64,000 nucleotides of DNA from Argyresthia goedartella (Eukaryota > Arthropoda > Insecta > Lepidoptera > Argyresthiidae), in the NCBI GenBank assembly GCA_949825045.1, contig OX463810.1, forward strand, positions 36,466,201-36,530,200. Direction: 5' to 3'. Every line of letters begins with the position of its first letter. The stretch's first letter is position 1. The position numbers and the translations under genes are program-made. This document shows positions 1 to 9,647 of this stretch, in pieces. The notes beneath the pieces are model-generated. The model was not told the DNA's origin and did no database searches. It saw nothing but the letters and a program-made list of their open reading frames with translations.

Positions 1-341
1 AATATAGCTGAGTTTGCCGTTGTCTCTCGAACCAGATAAAGTTCGGATTTTCGTGCCCGATTTGTATTTACCAGTAGAACCATAACCTGTGTTGGACACT
101 GTGCTCATCACGTTGGCCCGCCAGTCATACCTGGTTGGCTGAAAAACCTGTCTACCAAGAAGAGCCTAGGGTGCACCCGGGCCTTGCAGAGAGACAGGAG
201 GTTGACGGGACCGAAGCACAGACCAGGTTAGGTCTACCCCACATAACTTCAGCTCGGTGAATCGCCGCGTTCATCACTTCTTGGCACCTGATCGTCACGC
301 TACCTCGTAGCTCATGGGCCCCTACGAGGTCATTAGGTGCT
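1..341. other. No gene recognised
   Basis: Moderately G+C-rich stretch left of a LINE fragment. I see no convincing coding frame, no long repeat and no RNA gene. It may be part of an uncharacterised repeat; nothing more can be supported. Confidence 0.4.
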
Positions 342-800
342 GAGAAGCCTGGTCATCTATGAAAACATAATGTATGTGAGGAAAAATATCGGTAGCTTTA
401 AAACCATTGATAGCCGCCACAATGGGAAAACTAGAAATAAACATAAACTTTCTTTTCCAATGTTCAGACTCACAAAAGTTAGTAGTTATTTTATGGGACA
501 CTGTATACGTTTCTACAATAAAATTCCGCAAGAAATACAACACTTAACTGAAGCTCGATTCAAAAAATGTATAAAGCACACTTTGTGCACAAAAGCCTAC
601 TACCTACTAAATTAATTATTTTTTACAAGACTCTGACACCTGTTATTAATCCAGATCATCGCACCACATATATTTTATGTAATAATTAGGCACCTACTTC
701 ATGTTTTATTATGCTTGCTTGATTATGTTATGTCGTTTATAAGTCTCAATTTTTGTGCAATTTTTGTCAATGAATAAAATCTTTGAACTGAACTGAACTG
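342..800 (+). mobile_element. 5'-truncated Jockey/CR1-like LINE, 3' end
   Basis: This is the C-terminal tail of a LINE reverse transcriptase followed by its 3' end. The open frame 337-615 contains the motifs NIMYVRKNIGSFKTID and FYNKIPQEIQ, which recur in related fragments at 16965-17325, 23016-23612 and 37295-38015. The 3' end has AATAAA near 772 followed by a short GAACT tandem tail (about 783-800), as expected for target-primed insertion. The RT catalytic core and endonuclease are absent, so it cannot move. The family assignment rests on similarity between copies in this window plus general knowledge of RT C-termini. Confidence 0.75.
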
Positions 801-869
801 AATATTAAAAAACAGAATAAAATAAATATTTGAAGGGGCTCCCATACAATAATTCTTTTAATACCACAT

Positions 870-1040
870 TCAAACTTATGAATCCACCTGGTTATGTACA
901 TGGAGTGTGAAAGTAGCCCCACAATAACATGTATTGCTATGTAAAATCCAAACTATTCACTCTACACCATCCCTACCATTGTACGGTGGTACGGAACCCT
1001 TCGTGCGCGAGTTGACTCGCACTTGACCGTTTATTTTATT
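870..1040. repeat. Partial copy of a dispersed MITE-like family
   Basis: This stretch matches, in reverse orientation, the segment at about 46111-46275: both share 'tccaaactattcactc' or its close reverse complement, the 'ggtggtacggaaccctt' motif and the terminal 'gactcgcacttgaccg' motif. The end resembles 1990-2015. It has no coding capacity. The 190 bp that follow (1041-1230) show no recognisable feature. Confidence 0.5.
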
Positions 1041-1230
1041 TTATTTAGGCTGACAACTTTTGAACCGCTGAACCAATCTGACTAGAATAGATCTACATTT
1101 ATAGAACAAACTTATAACATCCCTCCTTTTCGTCGGGGGTCTAAAACTCACTCAGATACAAAGATATAAACATGAACCCTGAAAACATTACCTTCCTTTT
1201 TTAGGCAGTCCTGTATAAATGGGAGACTAA

Positions 1231-1620
1231 GTTAGAGCCTGGCCAGATGATGCGTTCTACGCGCGAGTCCACTCGCGCGTAGGCACTCGCGCGTTTCCGA
1301 GATACTGGAGCTACATATATCCCGTCCAGATGCTGCCGCGCGTTTTCTCACTCGCGCGTAAAACGTGTGCAATGAGCGGGACTCTCGACTCGCCCGTTTT
1401 ACGACTTTCTCTTCGTTTACGATGTTTCCATCGACGGTATGCAAGCCACAACACAACCGCAGTATCCGAGTTCATGATTAATATATGATAATAGGCCAGG
1501 AATTCCTCCCAGCGAGATACGCGCGTAGAACGCACGTAGAACGCAGTATCTGGACGCAATGTAAAATGAAGCGCGCGAGTTGACTCGCGCGCAATACGCC
1601 TCATCTGCCCAGGCTCTAAC
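1231..1620. mobile_element. MITE with terminal inverted repeats and CG-rich internal motifs
   Basis: The left end (from 1231, gttagagcctggccagatga) and the right end (to 1620) are inverted repeats about 25 bp long with only two mismatches. TA dinucleotides at 1233-1234 and 1617-1618 could be the target duplication if the true TIR starts at GAGCCTGG. The interior repeats the motif ctcgcgcg or its complement at least six times in both orientations, including gcgcgagttgactcgcgcgc near the right end. There is no transposase, so it is a non-autonomous DNA element. The superfamily is unresolved; the TA target would fit Tc1/mariner-type or similar. Confidence 0.65.
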
Positions 1621-1765
1621 GTGAGGATGTGTGTTGCGTTAGAGCACTTGTCGAGCACAACAATTATTTGCTTGGACAACAGCCGTGGTTTAGCTCAAAC
1701 CCATATCCAAACAACGATGTATTTCACCATTTATCATGTGCAACGCATCGCAATTCGAGTGTGTT

Positions 1766-2015
1766 TTTAGGGTTCCTTACACGAAGGGTGCCATACGGGA
1801 CCCTATTACTGAGCCTCTGCTGTCCGTCTATCTGTCAGTCCTTTCGTCCCTCTGTCCACCAGCGGGCTATATCTTGTAGCGTTTTAGGTAGAAAGTTGAA
1901 ATTTTTCCCGAATTTGTATTTTTGTTGCCGCTTTAGCAACAAATTATGGACTACACACATTTTTTTACGTACGCAACCATTTGTGTGCGAGTCCGACTCG
2001 CACTTGACCAATTGT
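1766..2015 (-). repeat. Copy of dispersed MITE-like family (gggttccgta type)
   Basis: It begins with 'tagggttccttacacgaagg', carries a degenerate run of gtcc/gtct units and 'tttgttgccgctttagcaacaa', and ends with the palindromic 'gcgagtccgactcgcact'. The same blocks occur in opposite orientation at 41696-41910 and 46276-46520, so this is one family. It is non-coding; the long open frame across it is fortuitous. Confidence 0.6.
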
Positions 2016-3339
2016 ATTCAAATACTCCCAAATCGAGTACGAACCATACGACATACAATTACAGAGCTACCAATCAAATGGGTACAGGTCATCGTAATCT
2101 AGACTCTATCGCTTAAAACACATAGGTAGTAAAATTGCAGATGCACGCTTGTACAGAGAGAGGCTGATTACGTCACGGGAAGAGCTTATATGATTCACCG
2201 AACGGTTGTTCGCCGAAGACTGTTTGAATGTTTGTTTGGAAATACTTTCTATGAATTGGTTATAAGAAATAAGAAACTTTGTTTGCGAATCATGGTTCAT
2301 ATTTGATTTTAAATATGTTATTTCAATTTCACACGATATAACCCTAAATAGGAACTATGCAAATCTTTGACATTTTAACGGGTTGAAATTTTGAACTTTA
2401 TGCCACGGTAATAGAACTCAAACCCTATAACGGCATTTAGGGTACCCAGGGTACCCAAAGTCAAACAAGGGTTATTGTACGCAACTTATACTAGTTATTT
2501 ATATACATATGTATATGCAAATATTTGCATGAGAAGTTAGTACTTAATCTTCAATATTATTAGTGATTTATTTTAACTTTACCTTGATTTTATTTATTTT
2601 TATTAAGAAATTAAGTAAGTAAGTAATTAAGGGAACACATGAACAGATATATATACATACATACATATATACATACAGGTCAAATACATAACCCTCCTCT
2701 TTTTCGCTTCGCTGCAGTCGGGTAAAAAAATATGCGAACTTTTCAATGTAGATGATGTATAAAAGCACTGCCACCCGACGAATCATACTTTCGGCAACGC
2801 GTTCGGCGAAGCACGATTCGGTGCAACACCGCCCCTGCTGAAACGTCTTTAATTACCGGCGGCGCGGGTGCGGCACGGCTCGACCGCTACGCGGCACGGC
2901 CCGGGCCCGGACCGTTGCAGTAATTGCTATTTATTGCCGTTCCCGAGCCGTGCAATTTACGTGGTGTCAACGTGCCTGTTGTATCGTGTCTATACGTTTG
3001 GGAGTGGCTTGCTTTCTGCCGGGTGCAGTCTCAGGATCATTTGAACACAGACAACTCCGATCCGAATGCACATAAGACCACTCAAATTTTGACGGGCACT
3101 TACAGTCGTGCTGTCACTGTCCATCGCTCAAGAAATTACAGCGTCAGAATGTCATTTTTAGAGTGATAAATGACATTCTTTAATGCTTTTACTGTGTCAT
3201 TTATTACCCAGTTCATTAACACTATAAGTATTTCGTACACAAACTAGTTACCTGAACGCGACGTCTGCCGAGCGACTGAGCCGAGGGCAGGGCAGGCTCG
3301 CTACGCTACCATGGTCCTTTTTGCTGATATAGGAACTTC
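2016..3339. other. No gene; microsatellite, GC-rich patch and a small hairpin
   Basis: There is no credible gene. It holds a ta/cata-type simple repeat near 2645-2680, a sharply GC-rich patch at about 2790-2960 between AT-rich flanks, and a hairpin at 3146-3179 with 12-bp arms (agaatgtcattt / aaatgacattct). Short open frames here show no recognised motif. Confidence 0.5.
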
Positions 3340-3512
3340 CACATCATCATCATCATCATCGTCAGCTCTTGTCATCCCACTGCTCGGCATAGGCCTCTCC
3401 CAAAGCACGCCATTTGCTACGGTCACCCGCCAGTCTCATCCACTGCTTTCCAGCCACCTTAGCAATGTCACCTGACCATCGGGCCGGTGGTCTGCCCGCT
3501 GTTCTCACGGAA
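3340..3512 (-). mobile_element. RTE-clade LINE 3' end
   Basis: On the - strand a frame ends at the TGA complementary to 3362-3364 and reads through GRPPARWSGDI, AGKQWMRLAGDRSKWR and ALGEAYAEQWD, the typical last residues of RTE-type LINE polyproteins. It is followed at once by an (ATC/GAT)n tail (3340-3360), the usual RTE 3' terminus. Only about 50 codons remain; the copy is 5'-truncated and dead. Confidence 0.8.
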
Positions 3513-4130
3513 CTCCCACACATGGCCTAAAATATTTACGTTCACAAAGATGCTTCACTGATATAGAAACAGAAGAGGTTTGAATTAAGCATGATACCTT
3601 TTGTTTCTACTACGGATGTGATACATACCGATGTAGACTAAAGAGTAGCCGTTTGATCTAGAAAGGTTGCTTAAATATGCAGGTAAATCCGTAAACCAAA
3701 TCACTTATCCAACCTGTGTCCACTAACTCCCGAAGAAAAGGATCGGCCAAATTCGGCCTTATCGCATTACCCATCCTTGGCTTTATTTACTATATAAACA
3801 TATTAAGGACTTATCCTACTATCTAGATTACCTTAGCACGGAGTGGCTGCCTGTAATCGTTTAGGGCCGAAAGGAAGAGTGATTTGGCAAAAAACTTGGT
3901 CGACTCTGTTATTTTCAGATTTGTCAGACTCGGGGCTTTTAGACTGTGGAATGCGTGTCCGTTGTGTTAGCGTACACACGGTGAATTCACGGTTTGTTGT
4001 CATTCCCATATATAGAACAAAAATAGTGTATAATTAGTGCCTAAGAAAAAATATAGTGCCTCAATACTTTTAGATAAAACGATCATTCTTTGTGTGTACG
4101 CTACCGTAACGGTAGGGCTAGCGTAACATA
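3513..4130. other. Unassigned; possible 5' region of LINE ORF1
   Basis: No gene is seen. The sequence just before 4131 contains 'tgtgtgtacgctac', the inverse of 'gttagcgtacacac' near 3966, so the two could pair. It may be the 5' untranslated part of the LINE whose ORF1 follows, but I cannot place the element's 5' end. Confidence 0.3.
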
Positions 4131-4310
4131 ATGCTACAGGAAAGGGCAGAGGTATATCAGAATCTAGTCACTGATTTAGAACTGAACATATCGCGACTGG
4201 AGATGGAACTTCAAGGTGTAAATCACGGACTAAACAAAATAATACTGGACAGAAATACTAATCTACGGAGAGCACTCGAGTTTTCGCAACAGACGCAGCC
4301 AACCATGTGA
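4131..4310 (+). CDS. Short coiled-coil ORF1 segment of a LINE
   Basis: A 59-codon frame starts MLQERAEVYQNLVTDLELNI and ends with TGA at 4308-4310. Leucine, isoleucine and valine recur at heptad-like spacing (residues about 2-50), predicting an amphipathic coiled coil. ORF1 proteins of many LINEs begin with such a multimerisation helix. The next frame (4307-4750) overlaps its end in another phase, suggesting one ORF1 split by an indel. It lies upstream of the esterase-like segment at 4751-5385 on the same strand. The function is inferred from position and composition; no homology is certain. Confidence 0.4.
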   Translation: MLQERAEVYQNLVTDLELNISRLEMELQGVNHGLNKIILDRNTNLRRALEFSQQTQPTM

Positions 4311-4750
4311 ACAGCCAGATATGTGAGTCTCAGCATAACACCACCGCTCCCACCGGAGAGCTCACCATCGTCACAACTGACACCGGGGATACGCCGCCAG
4401 CGGAGTCCGAGGTTGATCCTTTACATCAGCCGCGGGCCTGCCTCAGCGCGCCACCACAACCGGCGAGCTCTCCCATCAAGTTTACTGCGAGCGATCAGCA
4501 GCTCGCACCCAGTGACGTCACCGACGCCGCCGCGGAGCCCGAGACTGACCTTACATCAGCCTGTCAGCACACACGGCGACGAGCGACCAGCAGCTCGCCC
4601 CGAGTGACGTCAGCGCCGAGCTTACACGTGCGCCGCCACCGTCGCAGCCTCTGCCGCTGCATACCAGCGCCAGTGCCAGGAGCCGGACAGCCCTGCAACG
4701 ACGTGCACAGCGACGCCGCCGGCCGGGACCGCACACGTGACACCTCGTAG
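4307..4750 (+). pseudogene. Ser/Pro/Thr-rich linker, probable LINE ORF1 remnant
   Basis: This 147-codon frame has no internal ATG start and opens at a GTG that overlaps the previous stop. It is low-complexity (Ser, Pro, Thr, Ala, Arg) with no recognised domain and is markedly more GC-rich than its surroundings. Repeated pieces (for example 'cgagctctccc', 'gacgtca') hint at internal duplication. Between a coiled coil and an esterase-like segment, such a disordered linker fits a LINE ORF1 protein. It could also be a chance open frame in GC-rich DNA. Confidence 0.35.
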
Positions 4751-5385
4751 GACTGTTATGTTCTCGGACAGGCTAGGTGTAGGCATGGGACTGGCTCTTC
4801 ATGCTTGTCGCATAGGTCCCGTAGTTAACTATTGCATGTCCGATGACCCTTTCTAAATTATGGGCAAAAAAAATTTAGACTACAAATATGAGGAGGCCAC
4901 AATCGTAATATTATATGAGGAGAATAGTATAGGTGTAGGAAAACAAATAATTATAACCGACCGATCGAATGGCCTAGTTGGCAGTGACCCTGCCTACGAA
5001 GCCAAGGGTCCCGGGTTCGAGTCCCGGTGGGGGCAAATATTTGTTTGATTAGAACGGAGTTTGTACCCTAGTCATGGTTGTTTATCTATTTAAGTATAAT
5101 ATTTATCTATATAAGTATGTGTTTCGTTGTCTAGTACCGAAGATACTGGGAATCCTAGTTTGGGGCTAGATCAATGTGTGTAAAGAGTGTCCAAGGTATT
5201 ATTGTCCAAGGTATTATTGTCCAAGGTATTATTAAAGTTTGTTGATTCTCTCTCTTATCTAGAAGTGGGCAAGATTGTTCTATGTGCCTGCCCTTACAAA
5301 AATACAATGAATGGAAAGCAAAAGCACGCTACTCATAGGTTAAATATGTATATGTATAATATGATTGTACGCAATACAAAAAGGT
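4751..5385 (+). pseudogene. Esterase-like (SGNH-type) ORF1 domain, split by a SINE
   Basis: Around 4752-4857 the + strand reads through VMFSDRLGVGMGLAL and GPVVNYCM, where a GDS-like block would lie in SGNH-type ORF1 domains of CR1/Jockey-like LINEs. A TAA stop at 4855-4857 interrupts it. The frame resumes as LDYKYEEATIVILYEENSIG (4876 onward), is cut by a SINE (4957-5233), then continues after it as LEVGKIVLCACPYKNTMNGK. The continuity across the SINE is the main evidence that this was one domain. It is dead: stop, SINE insertion, and truncation at about 5385 by a BEL fragment. The domain name is from general family knowledge and moderately certain. Confidence 0.4.
4957..5233 (+). mobile_element. 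tRNA-derived SINE (family A)
   Basis: The head resembles a tRNA gene: an A-box-like 'tggcctagttggcagtga' and a B-box 'gggttcgagtcccggtgggg', followed by a tRNA-unrelated body and a tail in which the 15-bp unit 'tgtccaaggtattat' is repeated three times (5188-5232). Other copies of the same family lie at 35640-35925, 40506-40755 and 58960-59195. It sits inside the ORF1 remnant. It is not a functional tRNA gene: there is no foldable anticodon arm followed by a 3' terminus. Confidence 0.85.
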
Positions 5386-6010
5386 CTGTCACGGCCAGGA
5401 AAGGTTGAGGTTAACCGGCCTCGTGGCCATATCCCTCTTGGTTGGTCTTCATCCTCGATGAGCACCAGGTCGCCAATGTTTAGATTGCGTTCTCTATTTA
5501 CGCCTGTTGGTCGAGGCTGCATTGTCGGCAGATTCTCCTTTACCCAACGATTCCAGAAATGGTCGGCTAATCTTAAGGCCTTCCTCCAACCCACTCTTCG
5601 AAGAAGATCTTGATCTGTATAGGTTGTGGGAAGGGCCTGGTTAGAGGAGAAGCCGATCAAAAAATGGAAGGGTGTTAGCGTCTCCTGATCGTCATGACTC
5701 ACCGAAAAGTGATTTAGGGGTCGGAATTTGACGATGGCCTCGGCTTCCAGTAAGAGGATCCTTTCACGTAGATTAGCATTCAGTGCAACTTTGACGGTGT
5801 GTACTAGTCGTTCCCAGCATCCACCGAAGAATGGGGCGGCGGGGGGATAAAGCTCCCCTAGATTCCTCTACTGGCGGCAAAATCGTTGACCTCTGTTTGA
5901 TACAACTCTCGTAAGATCCGGTCAGCGCCGACGAAACAAGTACCGATGTCGGAAAGTATTGTTTCAGGAGTTCCTCTCCTGGCAATAAATCGACGCAGAT
6001 GCAGATTGAT
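5386..6010 (-). pseudogene. BEL/Pao polyprotein fragment (integrase C-terminal part)
   Basis: On the - strand, three frames in succession give the integrase core and the domain after it: RRFIARRGTPETILSDIGTC with FVGAD (about 5990-5860), then GGCWERLVHTVK holding the third acidic residue, then LTPFHFLIGF and NIGDLVLIEDEDQP (5703-5400). The same order is seen intact in the young BEL element at 10740-11468, so the assignment is secure. At least one frameshift is present (near 5860) and the active-site 'DNG' is DIG here. The upstream gag-protease-RT part and LTRs are missing. It separates the LINE ORF1 remnant from what follows. Confidence 0.8.
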
Positions 6011-6158
6011 TAAATTGAGATTACCGATACTAAGGTTTTTTTTAAAGTTAAGGTAATTGTTATTTTTTATATATTTTTTATCATTGTGGTAGATCATTGA
6101 TAACATTCATATAAAAAGAATATGTATAAACCACTAATGTTTTCTTGCCAACTAAAGG

Positions 6159-6694
6159 TGTTTAATATTTATGCTTCGGAATGCACCTCCTTTTGTTGCG
6201 CGACTCGGAACGGAAACGGAACTAGCAGCTGTCACTCGTATAGAAACGAGATGACGAGTTAGAGGTTACTTTTTTGACTGGGAAAAAATGTCGGCACATG
6301 GCGTTCGGGCCTTGGCTGTATTTCAGTAGTAATAATTGTCTAACACAGGTGTCGGGCCTGGTCGGAGTGTTAATTATAATAAGCACGGAACAATCGTCGT
6401 GAATAAGTAGATTCACGTCATCGGAGTGAGTGCTTCGTGTTGTGAAGCTTGAAGTGGTTTGGTCCCCAATTCGTCGCGTTCGGCAGCGACGGCGACAGCA
6501 TCGTGCTACGACGAGAGTAAGATTCGACTCCTCTCCCCCCACCCCTTGTGCTCCTTATCCCGTATTCCTGCCTCGAATTGAGCTTTCGAATTCCGGTCTA
6601 CGGCGTCAAAGGTCAGTACCACGTGTGATACTCCTGGTGAAAACCACCCTACCAAGATTCCACGCCCGTTCGGTTGAGGCGTGGAATTTAATCA
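6159..6694 (+). repeat. 5' LTR of BEL/Pao element
   Basis: 536 bp, TG...CA, nearly identical to 11500-12035. It would hold the element's promoter and R region; I do not identify a TATA box with confidence. Confidence 0.95.
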
Positions 6695-6697
6695 CTT

Positions 6698-6712
6698 TGG
6701 TAGCAGGCGCGG
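6698..6712 (+). promoter_or_regulatory. Candidate primer binding site, BEL/Pao
   Basis: TGGTAGCAGGCGCGG begins three bases after the 5' LTR, at the usual place and with the TGG expected to pair with a tRNA CCA end. I do not assign the tRNA. Confidence 0.55.
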
Positions 6713-7403
6713 TTTCCTAGTGGGAAATCATCGATTCACGGACGGTTGTAGGGTTGTTTTTTTGCCACATTGTAGTTGGGAGAAAAGGGTATCTCAGATT
6801 GGTCGGCAATCAGTTTGTGAGTGAGTCTTGTGGTCGGTATACCACAATTAAAGTTCATTTTCGGTTTGTGAAAGTATAATTGACGATTTAGTCAACAATT
6901 ATTATAAATTTGTAGTCGGAAACTACTCGGTGTGCATAAGAAACAGTCGTTCGGTCGGACTATAGTATTGCATTCGGGTTCCATAGCATTGCAGTGTTAT
7001 TTCGGATTACAGAGCAGGGTCAGGCTATTAAAGGGGTATTAAGCTGATTTTGCTGACCTCAATAGAAGTGTGGGTCATATCGGAGGGGCCACTTCTAGAA
7101 GGTTCACAGCTACCTTCATTATATTAAAAATAGCCTTTTTTCTATAATAAATTTTTGTGTGTTATTTTTTATTGTGCCTTATGGTGGCATTCTCTAATTG
7201 ATTTAGAGTGTATAGTCATAAGGTGTATGTCCACAGGGCGACCATATTAAATATTTTTTAGGATTTAATTGTTTCAGTGGTTGCCTTAGTTTTGACAACT
7301 TAGTTTTAATTTCTGTGCCCAGCGCTGACGGGCAAGTGCTGGTCTCTGGCTATACTTAGTTCGGTAGTGAAGTATAATACCAGAATCTATTAAATCGGTA
7401 AAC
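6713..7403 (+). other. BEL/Pao untranslated leader
   Basis: Lies between the primer-site candidate and the first gag ATG (7404). No coding frame or other feature is seen; it presumably contains packaging signals. Confidence 0.6.
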
Positions 7404-8790
7404 ATGGCACCTTCGCCCTTGACGGTACTGCGGCATGGTGTCCGTGAGGAAATGAGATGGCTCGCCCATACTCATAAGTATGTGGAGCGACCTGACATGG
7501 ACGATGTGTGTCCTGCTCAAGCGTGTGGAGGACGCAATGACACGCGTCGGGAAGGTGTGTCGGCTGGCTGCGGAGGCTGAAGCTCTCGGGGTTACGGATG
7601 AAGCCTCGGTGGCTGCAGTGAAACAGCTCTGCGCGGATGCTGACCAAGCGATGGAATGCTTGGGCGACATCGAGCGTCGCGCGGAGAAAATTAAGCGGTC
7701 GCGACGGAATGACCGCGGGGAGGGTAACGGAGACCCACCCCCGAAGGGTGTTGTTGGACGGCTCCCACACCTGGAGATTCCGGCCTTCAGTGGGGCAATT
7801 GATGAGTGGCCGGCATTCATTAATTTATTTGATAGTTTGGTCCACGGTCGGGACGACCTGGACAACGCCTACAAGTTGGCCCAACTATAGATGGCTCTGC
7901 GGGGTGAACCGAAGAAGTTGGTCGGTCACCTAACGGTCACGGTGGGCAATTATGAGATAGCCCGGTCCATATTGTTTGACCGCTACCAACACAAACGGCG
8001 GTTGGTTGATGCGCAGCTGGGGAAGCTGTTTAGCATCCCAAGAGTAACCCGGGATGTTGACATCCGAGTACAGGTGCTCAACCCTGTGCTGGTGGCCACT
8101 AAGGCCCTTCAGAACCTTGGTCTTCCGGTAGACCAATGGTCATATATTGTTTTGTATATGGTTTTGTCACGGTTGCCTGCAGCTGTTCAAAGTCGGTTTG
8201 AACAGCTGCATGGGGGCAGTAGCTCGGAACTGCCCACGCTCGTCCAATTGACGGATTTTTTGGAGGGTGAATGCAGGCGATGTGACACACTGGATACGGA
8301 GGCCAGTGTGCAGCGCCAACCCGCGCGGATGCGGGAGGGGCCGCGCCCCCCGCCCCCACGGGGGGGTGGGCGGTCGAAACAATTTGGCGTTTTGAATGCC
8401 GCGCCGTCGGGTGACGGCTGTGTGCACTGCGACAGTGCCGGTCATGAAGTGACCAGTTGCGCCAACTTTAAGGCGCTCGGGGTAGCTGCCCGCAGGAAGG
8501 TAGTCTTCCGCCACCGATTGTGTTTCGGTTGTTTGGGGCCGCACCCGCTGAGCGAGTGCTCGCGCGCGTTCCCCTGTGAATGCTGTGGTGGCAAGCACCA
8601 CATCGTGTTGTGCCTGAATCGGTCAGGCCCTTCGGACGGTCACCAGGGCCGGACTCAGATTGGTCGGCCACAGGGCCCAACCAGGGCCGGACCCAGTCCC
8701 CCTCCGGGCAACGGGAGTCACCAACGGGGTGACTGGGGTACCCGCGGACGGGACCCCCCCCTGAGGGGAAGGGGGCAGCGCGGGGGGTAA
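7404..8790 (+). pseudogene. BEL/Pao gag (capsid-nucleocapsid) with lesions
   Basis: Gag builds the virus-like particle and binds element RNA. The first ATG (7404) opens a frame starting MAPSPLTVLRHGV; by about 7480 the coding signal moves to another frame, so there is an indel there. That frame runs to 8790 but has an in-frame TAG at 7888-7890. A helical capsid part spans about 7480-8330. Three zinc knuckles follow: CVHCDSAGHEVTSC (CX2CX4HX4C), CFGCLGPHPLSEC and CECCGGKHHIVLC, the triple pattern usual in this family. The C-terminus is Gly/Arg/Pro-rich with G and C homopolymers up to the TAA at 8788-8790, after which the protease frame is in a different phase. Confidence 0.85.
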
Positions 8791-8791
8791 C

Positions 8792-9647
8792 ATGCGGGAT
8801 AGCCGGGGTTCGGTCGCCGCTGTCCACGGTCAGCGAGGACTTCGGGCCGCTGGCTCACCGCGTGTTACGGGCGGGTGTCAGATGGCACCTATGAGTGGCG
8901 CGAAGGCTGGGAGCCCACCACCTTCTGCGCCACCCTGCCCGTCGCTCTGGGAGGCGAACAGGGAGGCGAACAGTCGGATGTCGCCCCCATTCCTAGAGCG
9001 CCCCAGGTTGGATCCGCTCTCCCCCATCCATCCACGGTGGCCACCGGGCACACCGTACACCGTCCGGTATGGTCGGATACCGGGACAGCGAGGGGCCTAT
9101 TATGCGGGTTGGGACCCCTTGATGTACATACGGTCTGATATGCCACCGGCATATCAGCAGCCGAGTTACTCCACGGCCGACGAAGGTCTGAGCGGGTTCG
9201 GATCCCGCGGAGGTTCCCGCTAGGGACACGCCGCCCACTTACAGGGTGCCGCCACTCCACAGACGGTCATGCTCCCCACCGCCTCTGTGATAGCGTGGAG
9301 TTCGGACGGCAAATCTTGTGTGGCACGAACACTATTGGACTCGGGGGCCCAGGGGTGCTTAGTCTCGTGCAACCTTGTAAGACGGTTGGGCATTTCGGTA
9401 AGGGAGTATCCACATTCCATTCGGGGAATTGGGAACACGGAAGTTGGTTCCGTTAAGGGAGTATGTCGGATTACTCTCTCGTCACGGGTGGATTCATCGG
9501 TGAATCTGACGGTCACGGCATTAGTCATGCCTAATGTGATGGGCTCACACCCTCACGTACGGTTGTCGCCCTCGGTGCGACAGTTGGTCGCTGGGTTTTT
9601 CACTGGCTGACCCGGAGTTCGATATTCCGGGCCCAGTAGACATTTTA
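8792..9647 (+). pseudogene. BEL/Pao linker and aspartic protease
   Basis: The protease would cut the Gag-Pol polyprotein. A proline-rich linker frame (8792-9223) ends at TAG 9221-9223. The same phase continues after the stop with the protease, whose active-site motif is TLLDSGAQGC (near 9335-9360), followed by a long beta-rich stretch to 9610. The phase then shifts near 9600, and LADPEFDIPGPVDILLGVDA leads into the next frame (9648-11468). So one nonsense codon and one indel break it. The retropepsin D-S-G triad is intact. Length and order match the family. Confidence 0.8.

Noticed and set aside
1629..2102. A 157-codon gene on the + strand
   Set aside because: It runs through a dispersed MITE-like repeat and has no domain; a chance open frame.
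4975..5040. A tRNA gene at the SINE head
   Set aside because: A- and B-box-like sequences are present, but there is no consistent acceptor stem or anticodon arm and similar sequences recur with a long body; it is a SINE head.
5187..5250. A protein with a repeated SKVLL motif
   Set aside because: The peptide repeat is only the translation of the 15-bp SINE tail units.
5365..5613. Forward-strand gene across the old BEL fragment
   Set aside because: The opposite strand has integrase-domain motifs in the expected order, so the forward frame is a shadow.
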